A stretch of 5,732 nt of DNA from an uncultured Micrococcales bacterium. GTDB lineage: Bacteria > Actinomycetota > Actinomycetes > Actinomycetales > Microbacteriaceae. The notes below the pieces were generated by a model. It worked only from the letters and a program-made list of their open reading frames with translations, was not told the origin of the DNA and made no database searches. The stretch spans positions 1 to 5,732 of the forward strand of contig CAITNA010000182.1 in NCBI GenBank assembly GCA_903893675.1. The letters run 5' to 3'. Both the position numbers and the translations under genes were made by a program. Shown piece by piece: positions 4,270-5,732 of this stretch. Numbering within the stretch: position 1 is the stretch's first letter; each line of letters starts with the position of its first letter.

Positions 4270-5732
4270 ATGGATTTCAATCAAAAACCTTCCGGCATGC
4301 CGGTTCACAAATACCAGCCCTTCCACGAGCAGATCGAAGTGCATCTGCCTGACCGCACCTGGCCAAGCAAGCGAATCACCGAGGCCCCACGCTGGTGCGC
4401 CGTTGACCTTCGCGACGGCAACCAGGCCCTGATCGACCCGATGAGCCCAGAGCGCAAGCTCAAGATGTTCCAGCTTCTGGTCAAGATGGGTTACAAAGAG
4501 ATCGAAGTTGGCTTTCCGAGCGCAAGCCAGACCGACTTCGACTTTGTGCGCCTGCTCATCGAGGATGGCCACATCCCAGACGATGTAGTCATTCAGGTGC
4601 TGACCCAGGCTCGCGACGAGCTCATCGTGCGCACCTATGAGTCTCTGCGCGGAGCCAAGCAGGCCATCGTGCACTTCTACAACTCGACCTCGGTGCTGCA
4701 GCGCAGCGTCGTGTTCAACCAAGACAAGGCCGGCATTCTCGCAATCGCGCTGAACGGCGCCCGCAAGTGTCTTTCGATGGAAGCCTCTATTCCTGACACC
4801 AAGATTTTCTACGAGTACTCGCCTGAGTCATACACCGGAACCGAGCTCGAATATGCGCTCGAGGTTTGCAACGCGGTCATCGCCGAGATCAAGCCAACGC
4901 CTGAGCGCAAGATGGTTATCAACCTGCCTGCGACCGTCGAGATGGCAACGCCGAATGTTTATGCAGATTCAATCGAGTGGATGAGTCGCCACCTTGACCG
5001 CCGCGATTCGGTTCTGCTTTCGCTGCATCCGCACAACGACCGCGGCACCGCGGTTGCTGCTGCAGAGCTCGGTTACCTTGCCGGCGCCGACCGCATCGAG
5101 GGTTGCCTTTTCGGCAACGGTGAGCGCACCGGAAACGTCGACCTAATCACGCTCGGTCTGAACCTGTTCTCGCAGGGCATCGACCCGCACATCGATTTCT
5201 CTAACTTGGATGAGATCAAGCGCACCGTTGAATACTGCAACCAGTTGCGAGTTCACGAGCGCAGCCCATACGGCGGCGACCTGGTTTACACGGCGTTCAG
5301 CGGCTCGCACCAGGATGCAATCAAGAAGGGCTTCGAGCGCATGCACACCGAGGCAAAGGGCAAGGGTGTCGATGTCGACGAGTTGGTCTGGGCCGTGCCT
5401 TATCTGCCAATCGACCCGAAGGACGTCGGCCGTTCATACGAGGCTGTCATTCGCGTGAACTCGCAGTCGGGCAAGGGCGGTGTGGCATACCTGCTGAAGG
5501 CCGACCACAACATCGACCTGCCTCGCAAGCTGCAGATCGAGTTCTCGCGCGTGGTTCAAAACGTCACCGATGCCGGCGGCGGCGAGGTCACCAGCGAACA
5601 GCTCTGGGACATCTTCACCGACGAATACCTGCCAGCCAAGGATGCCGCGAAGAAGTGGGGCCGATTCGAACTCAAGAAGCTGCGCACCGACAGCGACATG
5701 GATGGCGTGGTCAACATCGAGGTCGTGCTGCG
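4270..5732 (+). CDS. leuA: 2-isopropylmalate synthase LeuA (3' end outside the window)
   Basis: LeuA condenses acetyl-CoA with 2-oxoisovalerate to give 2-isopropylmalate, the committed step of leucine synthesis, in the cytosol. The frame is open for 487 codons to the window edge; actinobacterial LeuA usually has about 560-640 residues, so the end is cut by the window and not by mutation. The catalytic TIM-barrel domain shows WCAVDLRDGNQ at 42-52 (R48 and metal ligand D49), EVGFPSASQTDFDF at 79-92, SLHPHNDRGT at 251-260 (metal ligands H253 and H255) and LFGNGERTGNVD at 280-291. All these residues sit 32 positions before their counterparts in M. tuberculosis LeuA (D81, H285, H287), so the active site is complete. 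The linker helices follow, and the start of the C-terminal leucine-binding regulatory domain appears near 465-487 (GRFELKKLRTDSD onward). The ATG has AGGAG six nt upstream. Expression is probably leucine-controlled by the leader at 4158-4240 as well as by feedback on the enzyme. Confidence 0.96.
   Translation, partial: MDFNQKPSGMPVHKYQPFHEQIEVHLPDRTWPSKRITEAPRWCAVDLRDGNQALIDPMSPERKLKMFQLLVKMGYKEIEVGFPSASQTDFDFVRLLIEDGHIPDDVVIQVLTQARDELIVRTYESLRGAKQAIVHFYNSTSVLQRSVVFNQDKAGILAIALNGARKCLSMEASIPDTKIFYEYSPESYTGTELEYALEVCNAVIAEIKPTPERKMVINLPATVEMATPNVYADSIEWMSRHLDRRDSVLLSLHPHNDRGTAVAAAELGYLAGADRIEGCLFGNGERTGNVDLITLGLNLFSQGIDPHIDFSNLDEIKRTVEYCNQLRVHERSPYGGDLVYTAFSGSHQDAIKKGFERMHTEAKGKGVDVDELVWAVPYLPIDPKDVGRSYEAVIRVNSQSGKGGVAYLLKADHNIDLPRKLQIEFSRVVQNVTDAGGGEVTSEQLWDIFTDEYLPAKDAAKKWGRFELKKLRTDSDMDGVVNIEVVL

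Noticed and set aside
4177..4722. 181-codon minus-strand frame antisense to leuA and its leader
   Set aside because: Composition follows the opposite-strand leuA codons, no protein family is recognisable, and it would cross the leuA promoter region without signals of its own.

Overview
The window looks like a piece of a high-GC, gene-dense actinobacterial chromosome, most likely Microbacteriaceae and possibly a small-genome aquatic lineage. This rests on three things: GC of about 60% in hand-counted lines from position 300 on, protein features typical of that family, and the gene order HIT protein - phoH - ybeY - CBS-domain protein - era - leuA. The exact genus is not decidable from sequence alone.

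Layout. Positions 1 to about 260 are clearly different: about 40% GC by hand count of the first 240 bases, rich in AGA/AGG and A-ending codons. They carry the middle of a protein with an N-terminal helix-turn-helix-like segment that ends abruptly at a stop at 285-287. The change to the actinobacterial style happens around 250-300, so this is either an integrated foreign fragment or a chimeric assembly join at the window edge. From 323 to 4121 five genes run on the + strand with no spacer at all. A 110-residue HIT protein (TTG start) is followed by phoH, ybeY, a short CNNM/CorC-type CBS membrane protein, and era. The junctions alternate between stop-then-start with 0 nt (HIT/phoH, ybeY/CBS) and ATGA overlaps (phoH/ybeY, CBS/era), so the block is almost certainly one translationally coupled operon. 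YbeY (endoribonuclease) and Era (GTPase) both act in 16S rRNA maturation and small-subunit quality control, and PhoH is their habitual neighbour.

Positions 4122-4269 separate era from leuA and hold the most interesting part of the window. A good sigma70-type promoter (TTGCCA, 18 nt, TAACCT) lies 6 nt upstream of a GTG that opens a 13-codon leader peptide, M-F-F-G-L-L-L-S-G-R-D-E-A. The transcript would therefore be leaderless or nearly so. The end of the leader ORF overlaps the 5' arm of a perfect 11-bp GC-rich hairpin. The loop of this hairpin can pair with downstream sequence (pseudoknot), and its 3' arm contains CUCCU, complementary to the leuA Shine-Dalgarno AGGAG. This matches the leucine-responsive leader (LEU element) described upstream of actinobacterial leuA genes, and here suggests a leucine-starvation switch acting on translation. 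leuA (2-isopropylmalate synthase) then runs off the right edge.

I see no CRISPR array, tRNA, rRNA or complete mobile element. The housekeeping operon is ordinary in content. The points worth following are the leuA leader, the composition break at the left edge, a G4-motif substitution in Era, and the shortened membrane domain of the CBS protein.
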